NCBI RefSeq assembly: GCF_024868665.1
Contig: NC_079901.1
Location: 612,397 to 676,396 of the forward strand
Length of the DNA: 64,000 bases
Origin: Triplophysa rosa
Lineage: Eukaryota > Chordata > Actinopteri > Cypriniformes > Nemacheilidae
Reading direction: 5' to 3'
Positions 15,201 to 30,200 of this stretch are shown piece by piece. Under the pieces are notes generated by a model that was not told where the DNA came from, did not search any database, and saw nothing but the letters and a program-made list of their open reading frames with translations. The translations under genes and the position numbers were made by a program. Within the stretch, counting starts at the first letter, position 1. The number at the start of each line of letters is the position of its first letter.

Positions 15201-18200
15201 CCCTGCAGCAAAGACACAACACACTGTGTTCCGCTGGTGGCAACCTCAACAGGGTGAGCGCATTACATAATACACCATGGGGTTACATTACTGCATGTGC
15301 ATTTTGATCATTTGGAAGAGCACCGTTTATAATTCTAATGAACTTTTGTTCAAATATTTTGTTCAGGTAAACACTCAGCCCAGTGGGGTCTGGATAATAT
15401 TCTCATTGGAATGAATGACAGCGCTAGAAGTGGATTCCATGACACGTTTGATGGCACATCTCCATTAAGACACAACTGGTATCGAGTTGTGGGTGCAGAG
15501 ATCACAGCAGACTGTCTGACTGGAGACTCCGTGTTAAACTTTAACTCTGAGATCATGAACAGTGAGTGACCCCGCACGCAGAACACGCTCATCACCTGCA
15601 CTTGTGTTTGCTTGTGTGTTTCAACAGGACATGTATGTAAATAGGGTTAGTTCATCAGAGTGCGTGAATTGAAGTCTTTTTATTGATTTAGCTCAGCCAG
15701 TTTTACTCCTATACAATAATACATTTTATTAAATAGTAAATATTTAGTTTAAACATAGAGTTACACTTCAGCAAAGTATAATGGTGCAACGCAAAAAATG
15801 TTTAGTAGTGTGTAAGTAAGTAACTTGCGTAACACAGCTGGAGCAACCGGCCCCAGGACACAAGAGATCATGTGAGTTTTGGTCACACATCTAGATATTT
15901 GGTCTCTGGAAAGAGGTCTGGTTAGTGATATGTACAGTGACGTGAGATGGTGCAGAATGTCCTCTGGAACACGCAGATGAAGTAAAGGTTTTCTCTCCTG
16001 AGCTTCACCTTATTAAATATTTCTGTTAATGCCTTTCTGCAGAGAAGATTGAAGAAGTAGATCTATAAAAGCAGCATAAAACCAGAGTAGAACCAGGAAT
16101 AAAGGCTGGGGAATGAGGGTGTTCGGGGACAGCCTCTGCCACCATGGTACAAGGGAGACTCACTGAGACCACCGGAGATGTAGCCCTTTTCCCTTTTGTC
16201 CCACAAAATACAATAACTAGTATTTTGTGTCACAGTATTTTGTCTTTTCTTCAGTACTAGTACATTGCCTAAAAGCCTAGTATTTATTACATGACCTTGC
16301 AATTATTGTTTGATAATCTCACTGAAATGCTCTCTCCTTCACTAGAGAGGCCACGTTACGCTGAGAGCTGGGATTTTGAGGTGTCTGGCTCTTCCTTCCT
16401 CCAGTTTGATCTGAGCATGGGTTGCAGTAAGGCTGCGTCTCCAGCCCACGGGGTACGCTTGGAGTTCTCCACAGACTGTGGCCGTCACTGGACTCTCATC
16501 ACGGCGGAGTGTGTGCCTCCGGCCATCGGCTGCTCTGGATACACACAGAGATCTGTGTATAGCGCCCCTCAGTATCTGCAGTGGAGGAGGGTCACCGTCT
16601 ATCTTCCAAGTGCTGCCATGTATGATTGCATTTTAACTTTTCCCTTACGCCCTTACACAAAGTACTGTTGCGGTATCATGTTCAACATCCCAACCTTCTG
16701 TTTAAATCTGTAGCTCACCTAGAACAAGGTTTCGCTGGATTCAGCCCCTGTTTGCCCCAGGAGCAGATGGTTGGGCTCTAGACAATGTGCTGCTTACCCC
16801 TGGCTGTCCCTGGATGTGTTCAGGACACGGGATGTGTGACAACGGACGCTGCATGTGAGTGTCTACGCCAGCAACATTAGGCTTCACACATTGATCATGT
16901 GAGACGATTGGTCTGTTCTGAACCTCTCTCATTTTCTCTCTCGTTCAGCTGTGACAAGGGTTATGGCGGTGCTCATTGTGTGCCTTTAGTTCCTCTGCCG
17001 TCTGTTCTGAAGGAAGATTTCAATGAGAACCTAAAGCCAGAGACCTGGCCGGAGGTGTACGGGGCAGAGAGGGGCACGTTGAGTGGAGAACCCCTGAAAT
17101 CAGGAACGGCGCTCATCTTTAAAGGGGTGAGTATCCCAGAAAGACCAGCAGTGTTATAAAGATGGAGAATTATCAAGCCATTTTGTAAGATGGTTTTATC
17201 TTTACTTTGATTCTTTTGAGTATGTGACATGTTTTCTGGCAGGAGGGACTGCGTATGCTGGTTTCAACAGATTCAGATTGCACGAACACAATGTACATCC
17301 AATTTTCATTCAAGTTCATAACAAAAGGTCAGTCTTGTTTCAAGCCTGTTTTTTGTTTGTTTTGTTGTATAAATGAATGCATGACTGTAGTGGATTGTTC
17401 TCGTTTTGTGTGCAGGAGTACCCGAGCGCTCTCACTCGGTGTTGCTGCAGTATTCAGTGAATGGAGGAATCAGCTGGCTGCTCATAGACGAGTTTTATTT
17501 CCCCACATCCACTGACACAATGTTTATTCACATGGCTTTACCCCACAGTGCACAGACAAATGCTACACGCTTTAGATTGTGGCAGCCTTACAACAGTGGT
17601 AAGACACAGTTTTGTGCATGCACAACCATACTGTTTTCAGTACTTTAGCTTTAGTCTGTGAACCTGGAAATGTGCCTGAAGGTGAATATGTCATTTGTAA
17701 AAGCACGGACAATGGCTTCAAAACAAATGATCTGCATTTACATGGATCCGGGAAAACACATAAAAGTGATGTATTATGCACTCCAGGCCAGTGGATGGTG
17801 CTGTTGCGCTTTAAAGAAACACTACGTGCTTACGCACATCCGCATACACTGTTTTAATGTAAAACGCGCTTTAAGTACAGGTATGTGTGTTTATAGAAGT
17901 GTGTATATAAATCCTATGTCTCCACTGGTTGTAGTGGTGCAGTAAATCTACTTTTTGCTGGAGAAATGATCATACGTATGTCACGCGGCACTAACATGCA
18001 GCATGGAGGCCGCCATTATTGTTGGGGGAATACTCGCACATGCCTACAGACTGAACACGTAATACGCCTTCAGAGTTTACAAAGAAACGACAATGCCGTC
18101 GTTTTAAAAAACTTGCACTTTGAAACCCGTTTTCAAAAGTTCGCATTTTCAGTCCCCCAAAATGCTGTTTTCGTGTAAAGCCAAAACGCATAAAAAGTTT

Positions 18201-21200
18201 TTTGTTTTTACACATTTACATGTATTCATTTGGCAGACGCTTTATCCAAAGCGACTTACAAGTAGGAGCGCATATAATCATTTTGTCAACACGTTAAACA
18301 GTAACGTTATCGTTAGTTTAGTTAAAATGGTCTCGTGTAAACGGCCTCTAAAAAAGATTCTTGCAAAATAATTACCCAGCAAATGACTATGTTTACATTG
18401 GCATACAAACATACAACTGAACACTGTTAGACTTGAATATGTATATGTTTACACACCTTTAGCATATGCTTTTATCCAAAGGGACTTTCAACAACCAAGA
18501 ACGGCAAAGCCACTCATGTAAATAAAATCAGAAGTACTGCGGACAAACTTCATATAGAGATAAAAGAGGCTTTTTTAAACGCATGAAGTTTATTTAACTA
18601 TGCTTAATCCAACCTAATCAGCGCGAAGGTGTTACAAATGTCCGTCCTTTGACAGTTGTGCAGAATCCCTCCTCCACCCCATTGCCTCACTATCTGCTGG
18701 TACCCGTCACAGTTAAGGGGAGGTTCTTGGTCAGAGCCCTGTCCTCAGACACCACGTCGAATATGCTGTTCTTATCATATCTGATTACATGGTAATGCTA
18801 AGACGTGAAATGTAATGTGTTCGTTTGACAGACTCCAGCCATGTGATCTTCTCAAGAGAAAAATCCTAACCATAAAGGCTTTTTTCAATTCCACAGGTAA
18901 AAAGGAAGAAGTGTGGGTGATTGATGACCTCATCATAGATGGAAACGCTGCCAATAATCCACCAGTGATATCAGAGAGTTTTGAGGGTGGACCTCAGGAG
19001 GGAAACTGGCTGTTTTATCCTGGTGGCAACACTGGGTTCTTCTGCCCGTACCAGAGGGGAGGACTGTGAGTATCTCCTTCACACCGTCATTACAGCTGAC
19101 GTATGCAGCTCAAAGCTAGCTCAAAGGCCTGGACACACAGAGCAACCTCAGCCCAGCTCGTGTCCCAACAATGACATTATGCAGAGGAAAGCTGTAGCGG
19201 TCAGTGCATCTCTGTAGTTTGGTTTTATAAATGCTCAACATTATTCTCTCTTCCTGTGCCTGCAGGGAAGATGACTCGGCCATGGTGTTTATGTCCAGTG
19301 AATTGGGTGAACACTCGATTACCACCAGAGATATCGATGTAAACGAGAACACTGTCATTCAGTTTGAGGTAAGTGCACGAGACACTTTTCCATCATTTTA
19401 AAGTCAAAATCATGATTCAATAATTCGTTCTCCTTGCATCAGAATGTGATTCATTCAGTTTGTTTGCAGATTAATGTGGGCTGCACAACAGACAGCTCAT
19501 CCTTAAATCCTGTTCACCTGGAGTTTTCACGAGACTTTGGAGCCACGTGGCATCTGTTAGTTCCTCTGTGTGCCGGAGGACCCAGACTTAGCTCTCTTTG
19601 TTCCACTGAGCTCCACCCTGCCAGCATCTACTATCCTGGCACCACCCAGGGCTGGAGAAGAGAGGTTATCCACTTTGGCAAGCTGCGGTTGTGTGGGTGA
19701 GTGCAAGAGCCCAAAAAACATCCGTTTTGTCTAGTAGTTTTACAGCTGTTTCTGACAGTGTGTCAATGCGTTTCATAGCTCTGTGAGGTTCCGCTGGTAC
19801 CAGGGATTTTATTCCGGCGGCATGAGCCCACCCACCTGGGCGCTGGACGGTGTTTACATCGGCCCTCAGTGCCAGAACATGTGTAACGGGCACGGTGCGT
19901 GTGTTCAGGGCACTCACTGTAACTGTGATCCGGGTTACTCTGGACCCGACTGCTCTGTCCCTGACATGCCAAATCCAGATTTCCTGAAGGAGGATTTTGA
20001 AGGTAATGATATATGGAAACGGATACATGTGTTTCAAGCATAATGCTGGTCAAGTCTGCTCATTAGCAGAAGTACAGTTTTTGTTTTAGTGAAATGTACT
20101 TGTAATGCCACCTGTCGCTGATGGCAAGTAGCATGTCATTATGGAGAACTGCGTTTGATGTTTCTTGTCCCAAGTATGTTGTGAAACTTTTGAGGATAAC
20201 ACTACTTATTGTACATGCTGTACCTCTAAACTGCCGGATGCAAATTTACCTACTGAAACACAGTTTAGCTTACAAATAAAGCAATACAACTTTATTTGCA
20301 ATATTTCAGTATTGAAGTATCGGTGTTTAAATGTTATTTGGGGCACTTGACATGTTTAAAATACAGTGTCTTGAGACAAATGTGAGACAATGTAATTCCT
20401 ACCAAATGTGGCCAGCATTATGCCAGGAAACTGAAGACGCTAAACTGCGAACAGATAAAAAAAATCTCTAATAGTGTTGCCACAGAAAGAGACTAAAATA
20501 AGTTATTTTTTACCCTATTAAAAAAAAAACATTTGCTGGTTAGGTATGTTTCGAAACAAGGTAGCTGGTTTAAGATGGTCATGTGCTGGTCCTTAGCTGG
20601 TTTGAGCTGGTTTAAGCTGGTCCCAGCTCATTTAAGCATTAAGCTCAGGACAAACTAATAACCAGCTAAGGGCCAGCTTAAACCAGCTACGTTGCTTCAA
20701 AACATACCTCACCAGCATATGCTGTTTTTTTCAACAGGGTCATGTGGTCTGATCACATGGATAAAGTGAAAACAACATAGTGTTTGGGCGCATCATTGAT
20801 GTTTGCAGCTATGTTTAACTTCTAATGTTGATTTTTCTAGAGCTAGAGGTACCGCCTCTTTCCGTTTCAGATCCACATTGTTAGCCATTAGCCTTGTGTC
20901 ACTTGCGTTTGCTTGAAACACATTCTCCTCGTCAATCAACAGGGTTGTAACCTATTTTAAAGGTGCTGATGTCTGCATGTTTGCTTTCTGTAGCTTTTCA
21001 TGTGTAGCATTTCTGTGTCCCATGTAGGTGGTGTTTTGGAATCGGAGCATTTCAAGTTGATGAGTGGAGGAAAACCTTCCAGAAAGTGTGGCATCACCAC
21101 CAGCGGCAATCATCTGTTCTTCAGCGAGGATGGTCTGCGTATGCTTGAGACTTTAGATCTGGACTTGTCTAATGCCAGGTATTCCACACACAAACATACA

Positions 21201-24200
21201 GAAATATACAGGATGAATTCAAGCATGTACACGAATACCCTTCTGTAAACCTTCATGTGTCACTGAACAGGTTTATTCAGTTTTTTCTGAGACTGGGCTG
21301 TGGAAAAGCCTCTCCTGATCCGCGCTCTCAGCCCGTGCTCCTGCAGTTTTCCGTGGATGGAGGGCTGAGCTGGACTCTTGTTCAGGAATTCCTGTACAGC
21401 AACAGCAGTAACCAGGCTCACCTGGTGGCCCTCGAGATCCCACTCAAAGGCCGTACTTCAGCGACACGCCTACACTGGTGGCAGCCATCTGAGAATGGCC
21501 ATTTCCACAGTCCCTGGGTCATAGATAAAGTAAACAGCTGCTACACCAAGACATGCGTGACATTCATATTGATTAATATGCTAATACTAAGTGTAGTTAC
21601 TGATTAAACTTTATTTTGTTAGACCACTTTAGACATTACACTAGTCTCACTAGAGTATTAGGTTAATGTTAGGGTTAGGATGAGGAAAATAAGTTGATAT
21701 GTAGCTACTTATAGGCAGTAAAATGCTTTTTGAGAGATTATTATAGTAAAGGGTTAGCAGATATTAAAGAGTCACTCTACTAATATAGACAGGTCTTTTT
21801 AATAAAAAAAGTTACAAATAATTTGTAAAATATCTAAAGTGAACTATCAAAATAAAGTGTGAACTAGTTGCTTAATGTTTCTATAGTACCTGACCTAATT
21901 GAACTGAATTACTGCTGCTACCCTGGATCTCTGTTTTCTTTTTTTCATTCCCAATCCTACTTTGGAGAGAGATCGTTTTGGATCTGAGTACTGTCCACAG
22001 AGCTGACTGACAACCAAACTTCTTACTGTGGCATGTTTGAGAGTTCATGGAATGCTGCTTTCAGCATGAATGGCCCTCACTTTCAGCATGCCTCAATAAT
22101 ACACTGATCAGTCACAACATTAAAACCACCTTCCTAATATTCTTTTTTCTAGTGCTGCTAAAGGAGCTCTGATGGGTCTAGGCTTGGACTTCACAAAACC
22201 TTTTAAAACAAAAGAGAGGTTCCTGCGCTGTGAGACACTAAGACATTAGCAGCAGATCTGCTGCGGCAATACCCTGAACTCTGTCTCTTGCCAACCATAT
22301 TTGCAGTGATCAAGTTTATATAAACTGCGAACATGATTTGTCAGACCCAATAACTGCTTATGTTGCTCCATGGTCCAGTTCTGACGCTTGCGTGCAAAAA
22401 TACTTCCTTATTTGCGTAACCATATACATGGCATTCTAACCTGTGCTCAGCATGTACATTTCATGTCCATGCTAATAAATGCTGGTTTAAATCATCACTG
22501 AACTGTTATCATGGGCAGTATTCCTTTTTTTAGTAACCTGAGCTGCAGTAGCTTATCGGTGTGATCAGACACAGATCTGTGTGAACTTGGGTGCGGCAAT
22601 GCCGGTTCACCGGTTGTCATTCCTGCATACCCGGAACACCCCACAGGACTAGTCATCTGGCTCAGTTACAAAATGACCTGATGCTGAACTGGTGTCAGTG
22701 CTTTTCACTTCATTTGTCTGTGCTTTTAATGCTGTGGCAGTTCAGTGTATTATGCATTTTATTGGCCTTATTAAAGATCCTTATTATATCACAGAAAACT
22801 AGTTTTAGTAAAAGAAGTTCAGGAAATTGTTGTGAACAGTTCTCAAAGCACAGCTTATACACTCAATAAAGGTGCTTGTCAATACTGGAATGTGTTTTAA
22901 CTCTATGTGACTAACATCTGTTTGTGTGTGCAGTTGGTGGTGGGTGGCAGTGCCAGTGGTTGGGGGCCATTAGAGGACGACTTCTCTTTCACAAACGAAC
23001 GCTCTTGGTTGCTGCACCCCGGTGGCACTCGAATGCCAGTGTGTGGCTCTGACGGTGAAGCTTTTGCCTTCATCGAGAAGTCAAACACGCGCTACGGTGT
23101 CACCACGGACATCAGTTTGGGCCCGGATGCCTTCATCCAGTTTGATTTTTCAGCTTCTTGCTCCGTCACATCTTCCTGCTACAGTACGCCTACCAAAAAT
23201 ACTTCCCTTAAGCTCTCGTGGAGCGTTTTCCTTGAACGGGTCAGAAGTGTGTTTCTCTGATTGTTTTGTGTGTTTGTGTGTGTTCAGCGGTGGAACTGGA
23301 GTACTCGTTGGATCTGGGTCTCACGTGGCTGCCACTGGTGAGGGAATGTTTACCCACGAGTCCTGACTGCACCTCATACACACTGCAGAGACTGCTGGTG
23401 TCCGATACTTACAACAAGTGGGGAAGAGTTACTTTACCCATCCCACCCCATGCTAGGTAGGCACACATGCACAGACCCCTGAACTAGTTGAAGTGAACAT
23501 TTTTTAAAACGTTTTTTATCGTAACACACACTTAGGTCCACAGCCACAAGGTTCCGCTGGTTCCAGCCGGCACCGTTTGATAAGCAGCAGACGTGGGCTC
23601 TGGATAACCTGTACATCGGCGAAGGTTGTCCTGAAATGTGTTCTGGACGTGGGTTCTGTAGACAGAGCACCTGTGTGTAAGTCGCTCGCAGAATGTAATT
23701 AAGCTGAATGTCTTCCCAGGTTATCACGACTCTTCTCTCTTAGATGTGATCCCGAGTGGGGTGGTGAGATCTGCGACGAGCCTCTGGTCTCTCTGCCCAC
23801 GCAGCTGAAGGACAGTTTCAGTCGAGCTCCAGCGCTCAATCACTGGCACCTGTTGACCGGCGCCAAGATCAGCACTGTGTGTGGAGCTGTGGCCTCTGGA
23901 TCAGCCCTGCACTTCAGCGGGGTAAAACAACAATCTCTCATCCCAGTTACATACTAAGTGCTTTAAAAAGTTCACAGTTGTGTCCCTTACCAACTTTTTG
24001 CCAGTTATCTGTAATCTCATAAAAAAGTGTTTAATAAAAACAAAGAGTTCTAAAGAAGCTTCCAGAGTTAATACGGAGGAGCTCCGTTGGGAAACGGCTT
24101 CTTTCAGGAAGATTCAGTCCCCGTACTCCAGTGGCCCTGCTCATGTTTTATGAATACTGATCTCCATCCATTTTTCATTCTTTCTTTATGACTTTCTGGC

Positions 24201-27200
24201 CCCTGCTGCACCACACAATTTTAGCTTCATCAGAGCATGAAACCTTGCTTCAGTTGCGTTTCTTACATGCCTCCCGGCAAACTCCGCGTCATATGACTTC
24301 TGTCAGCAGTCCGTCTGTCTGTTCCCTTATGTTATGGTAAAGTAACAGTGAATGTCTGCTTTGATGTCTGACAGAGCTGCTCACGTCAGCTGGTCACGGT
24401 GGATCTGAATCTGACCAGTGCTGAATTCATTCAGTTCTACTTCATGTACGGCTGCATGATCGCGCCCAGCGGTCGTAATCAGGGTGTTCTCCTGGAGTTC
24501 AGCATGAACGCTGGGATCAGCTGGAACCTGCTCACCGAGATCTTCTATGACCAGTACCGCAAGCCTGAGTAGGTCTCCCTCCCAGCAGTGTTCACGTTTT
24601 CCTGCTGATTTTGATTCCTCATATCTCATATAACCATGTGATAACTATGCACCTGAATGTAATTCTGTATGACATATCAAGTAAAACTAATCTACAGCCT
24701 AAAGAGGGAGATTCAATGTAAATCATATGCCTTTACAAGAGTTATTCAGGTCAGGTAAACAGAACCTAGGTGGTTTGATTCCTCAAGAAGCTTAACCCAT
24801 GACATAATTCGCTTAATGACTTACGCATTGCCAAGTGTGTCAATCAGGAACGAGCAAGAACTGAGAAAAGCTGTCAAACATATGTCATACAATTGTGGGT
24901 TTTTTTGTAGGTTTGTAAATGTTCTGCTGCCCCCAGCGACCCGGGCACTAGGCGTTCGGATCCGCTGGTGGCAACCTCAGCATGATGGGGCTGATCGCAG
25001 CGACTGGGCTCTGGATAATGTGCTGATCTCTGGGTCAGATTCTCACGCTCAGATCTCAGACACTTTTAGTGGTGTGGCGTTGCCCAATCATGAGAGAGCG
25101 CCCGCAGACGGCACTCATGCCCGCCACAGCAGCTCATTCACCCACCACGACGACACTGTCGGTACGACATCACACTCTTCTGACCTTGCTTTCATTGGGT
25201 AAAGGAGCATGATTCTGAATCTAGAGAATGGTGTCTAGAGTTTTTGGTAGGGATGTATACAGTATATATCTGTCTGTGAATGACATGAGCATGTGAGAAA
25301 AGTGCATTCGCCAATTTAAACCCAGTTTAGTAAATCCAGTAAAAGTGGTTCATTGTCTGACGTTTGTGTGTCTGTCAGTGAGTGATCACTGGCTGTTCTC
25401 TGAGGATTGCTCTGTCAAGCGTTTCTGTAACTCTCCGGACGGGGTAATGGTGTGCGGCGGCACTGATGGACAGGAAGTTGATGCTGTCACACATGACATA
25501 GTGCCTGCCAAAGGCTGGGTCATGCAGTTTAAGGTAAATTCTTGACTATTGTGTGCATGCTCTTTATTGTTTGTTGATTTGTCAGTGCATTCGGATGTTT
25601 TGCCGGGTTTTTCTTTAGATAGCAGTTGGCTGCAGTGTACCGGAGAAGCCTGCGGAGAGACAGGTTCATGTACAGTACTCCGTGAACTTCGGTGTGACCT
25701 GGAAGTACCTGGTCCCTCAGTGTTTACCTGCAGACCCGCGCTGTGCCGGACAAGTGTCACAGCCGTCTATGTTTTTCCCCGCGGATGGCTGGAAGCGAGC
25801 GGTCTACACTCTACCGGACAGTCTTGCAGACACGTGAGTATATATCGCACTCGTTTGTCAGGTTCTGTCCAGAGGGAACATTAAACAATGCAAACTGTAA
25901 CTTTGTTATCGAAAGGGAATAACTACTCCAGTCCAAATAGGCAGGTGGGTGCAGAGATGGGCAGAGGTGAGGTGTCAGGCCAACAGTCACATGTAGGCTG
26001 TTCAAAGTCGAGGTGGGTATCCAAGCAAAGATCAGCTAGCAGAAAGCTGCATAGTTTCCTGATGCAAGCTGTATTTGAAGAAAAGGGACAATCCTTTCAA
26101 TTTGGCTTTATCATAGACCTCTTTAGTGTAGCCGTCACACCTTTAGCTGGAGGCAATGCAAAGGGTTAGCTGGAGTTGGCCAATACACACCTGAAAATTT
26201 AACACATTCGCCACATTCAATGACAACAGCTGTAATTAAACACAATAAAAAGAGTGGACTGGACATAAACGATCAACTAAAATACTTGTGTTTGCAGCGC
26301 ACACTTTATATTTTCTAAGGTTAAATAAACCATTGTCTTTTGTCTGTATTGATTTTTTTGGGGTAAGTGTCTAAAAACTTGCTTATGTGTACCGTTGAAA
26401 TCGAGGAACATGTTAAGTTATTTTTACGTGACGTGAACTTTTTTAGTGCACATATAAGCTAACTTTAATGTTAATGTTTAATGGTTCAACTAGCAGTTAG
26501 CTTATGACCAGACACTAAATATAAAAGAAACTGTTTGTCGTCCCTTTTTCTACAGTTTCCATAAGTGCATTAGTAGAAAGAGAGAGGGAACAGTGAGAAG
26601 GCTCATGTTGTGTTGTGTGTGATCAAGCAGTGCTAATGTTTGCCACTGTTAGGAAATATAGGCATCTAAAGATTTATATTCTTTCGCAGATTCTCTTTAC
26701 TATACAGTCTGGTTCTTTCCATTAAAATTAGCTTTTTCAACAACAATCGTGGTCCTGTAATGACCATACGTATTCAAATTAAGTCAAAATTTCTTCAGTC
26801 ATTGTCAAAAAAACAAGTTAAAGGGGTCATATTGCGTGAATACGTGTTTTTCCATGTCTTTGGTGTGTTATAAGTTGCCCATGCATGTATTAGAAACGTA
26901 AAATTGCAGAAATGAAAGTGTGGGAACAAACGATGCATTCTATCTAAAGCAAATGCTCACCCAGACCTGCCTGAAACGCCTCGTGTAGCCACACCCCCAC
27001 AAATCTACATCAGTTGGTGGTCTGATTCGACTAAGACCGCCCAAATGTATACGCAAGTAAGGTGGGCGTACCTGTCAGCACAATTGAAGAGGAACCTGGT
27101 GTTCCATATGGTAAGAGGCGTTACTACGCCAATCACTACGCACTGGTTAACTGGCCAATCATAGCACACCTCGCTTTTCAGAGCCATGAGCTTTGTAAAA

Positions 27201-30200
27201 GATCTGCGCATTTCAGAGAGGCGGGGCAAAGAGGAGATACCAACATGCACGGTGTGTGGAAAATACAACGTTTTTCATCCTTAAATCGTGTATACGCATT
27301 GCGTTACAGCTAAAACAAACCATAATATTGCTTTTAGCCCTGTCCCTTTAACACAACATGTTAGCTAGCGTTAGTAAAGCGGTCAGGGGAATCGTTCTGC
27401 CTCCACCTAAGCTCTGCCCACAAACACGCATCACAATGATTACTAACAGAAAAAAGGTCTATAATACACAGCAACATAGTCTTGACATCATTAACAAACG
27501 CAGCATTTTAAGCACTGACTTGTGTGCATATGCGTGGTTATTTCAGGCTGTTTAAAGAGTCTCGATTAACAAAATGACTCTGTTTTCTTTGTATGTTGGT
27601 GAATTGGGTGAATGATGGATCTTTTCGGTGTTGTCCACAGTACGGTTCGGTTCCGCTTTTATCAGAAGCATGCAGATGTGCATTGGGCAGTGGAGAATTT
27701 TTACATTGGTCCTGCTTGTGAAAACCACTGTGGAGGTCATGGAGACTGTCTGGACCAACAGTGCCTGTGTGACCCAGGGTTCACTGGACCCAACTGCTAC
27801 GCCAGCACCACGCTCAAGGTAAAACAGAACACGGTGTTGAGCACAGTCAAAGTACAAACGTACGCACGGCTAACATCATTCTGTCACTGTGTACCCAGCA
27901 GGCATCACTGAAGGAACGCTTTGACTGGGACGGGGTCCGTGGAGCGCAGTGGCAGCTGTTGGAGGGTGGTTACCCCTGCACTGACTGCGGCGTGCTGGTG
28001 GAGGGAACAGCATTGTATTTTAATGGGGCGGATGCCAGACAGGCAGTCACTAAAGATCTGGATTTGCGTGGGGCAAAGTAACTACTTTCTTTCATGTCAG
28101 CATGACTTTTTAGGTTTAGGGTTTGTGACACGACAATTTGGATGCTGAAAAATACATACATTTGTTCTGTTTTTTTTTCTTTTGTTCATTTTCTATTTTT
28201 GATTTATAAATAGAGATTTGTGCATGTAAGGAAAACATACATGGATATGATAGATGCTTTAATGGGTGTAATATGTAACCCTGGACCACAACACCAGTCG
28301 TAAGTAGCACGGGAACTTTTGAAGAGTTTGGTTCAAAAATGAGATGACTGTTGATCTTGATCAGTTGTTATGTTTAGTTATTGTTGGAGCTAAACTCTGC
28401 AGAGCTGTGGCCCTCCGAGAGTTTGATCAAGTTCAACAACTCTATACAGTATTTTTGTCATTATGAATGTTTCAGATTTGTAGAGTACTGGGCCAGAATT
28501 GGCAGTGAGGAGAATATTACACTGTGCCATCGTCCAACCTGTCGCAAGGAGGGTGTGTTACTGGATTATTCTATTGATGGAGGTATACACAAACTCTTCC
28601 ACATCTACTGTAACAAACAAAGTGCATTTAAGCCCCTGCCCAACGGCAGTGAAATTGCTACCGTGCAACCAATAATCGCCATAGCTTGAGTCTTGCCTAT
28701 AACCCTACTTTAAACTGCAACACAAGAATGACAGAATAACATGCATTTGATCCCTTTTCTATAAGCAATGTCCCTTTTCAGCAACGGTGTGCGCTCACTG
28801 AGAAAGGCTGACGTTCTAGTATGTTTTTTTGCTGTTCTCTCTGGCCAGGTGTGTCTTGGACATTGCTCCATGAGATGGACTATTTGAAATACGTATCGGT
28901 GAGAAGAGATTACATCATGTTGCCCGAGAGAGCTCTGACCAACGCTACACGTCTGCGTTGGTGGCAGCCGTTCTCGCTGTGGTCAGGTCTGGTCAGGCCG
29001 AGCGTGGAGCGTGCTCAGTGGGCTTTAGACAACATCCTGGTGGGAGGATCTGACATCAACCCCAGCACTCTACTGGACACGTTTGATGATGGTGAGCTGA
29101 CATATATTATTCACTGTACAAAGCAACCGCTCGCTCACTTCCGGAGTTCAGATAATTTTCTCTTTCTTCCAGAGGGCGTCTCTCACGAAGAGAGCTGGAG
29201 CTTCTATCCCAACGCTGTCCGCACAGCCGGGTTCTGTGGAAACCCCTCTTTCCACTTGTACTGGCCCAACAAGAATCTAGACGGGTCCCACAATATCCTG
29301 GCAACCCGGGAGCTTATTGTTCAGCCTGGGTACATCCTACAGTTCAAGGTCAGTACTCTCTGGGCCTGGTTTTCTGTCCACATGCGCACATGTTCTATGT
29401 GCATATTATTATATGTGCATTTTATTCCTACATGTATATAACACTACCTCTACTTACAACATTATCCATTTGCACAAGTGTACATACGATCTGTTAATAT
29501 GTATATTCTACTATATACTACCCTGTACAATGTCTCTTATATGTTATTATCCCCCATTTTCTGTACAATAGTCTTTTATTTATTTTGGAATCTTTTAGAC
29601 TGCAAATCTTATTATATTGTATTGTCATTGTGTTGAATGTCTGTACTAGAAGCTTCCAACACCAAAGAAAATTCCTTGTGTGTGCAAGCACACTTGGCAA
29701 TAAAGCTATTCTGATTCTGATGTTCTTGTAATGTAATTCTGCTCTTCGTTCTCTTTAGATCGTGGTTGGCTGCGAGGCCGACATATGTGACGACCATCAT
29801 TCTGTGCTTTTACAGTACAGGAAGGATGCCAGGTGATTATGGATGTGAGAGAGAAAGAGAGAGTACACATGAGAAGGGAATAGGTCGGTAATGTGTTGTA
29901 TTTGGTGAAATCTTTGGCACCTCAGGTCAGATGTGTGGCAGTTGGTCCAGTCTGCCTGTCTCCCTTCTTCCGTTAGCAACGTGGGCTGCTCACCATTCCA
30001 GTTTCACGAGTCTACCATTTACAGTCCCGTCAACTGTTCGGCATGGACCAGAGTTACCATTCAACTGCCCGACCATGTTTCTTCTGGGTACGGCATTATA
30101 AAGCGACCGTACGACTTTAAGGAGCCACTGAGCATGTCAGTGAATGGCTAAATCTCTTGTTTGTCTTCAGCGCCACGCAATTTCGCTGGATTCAGCAGGA

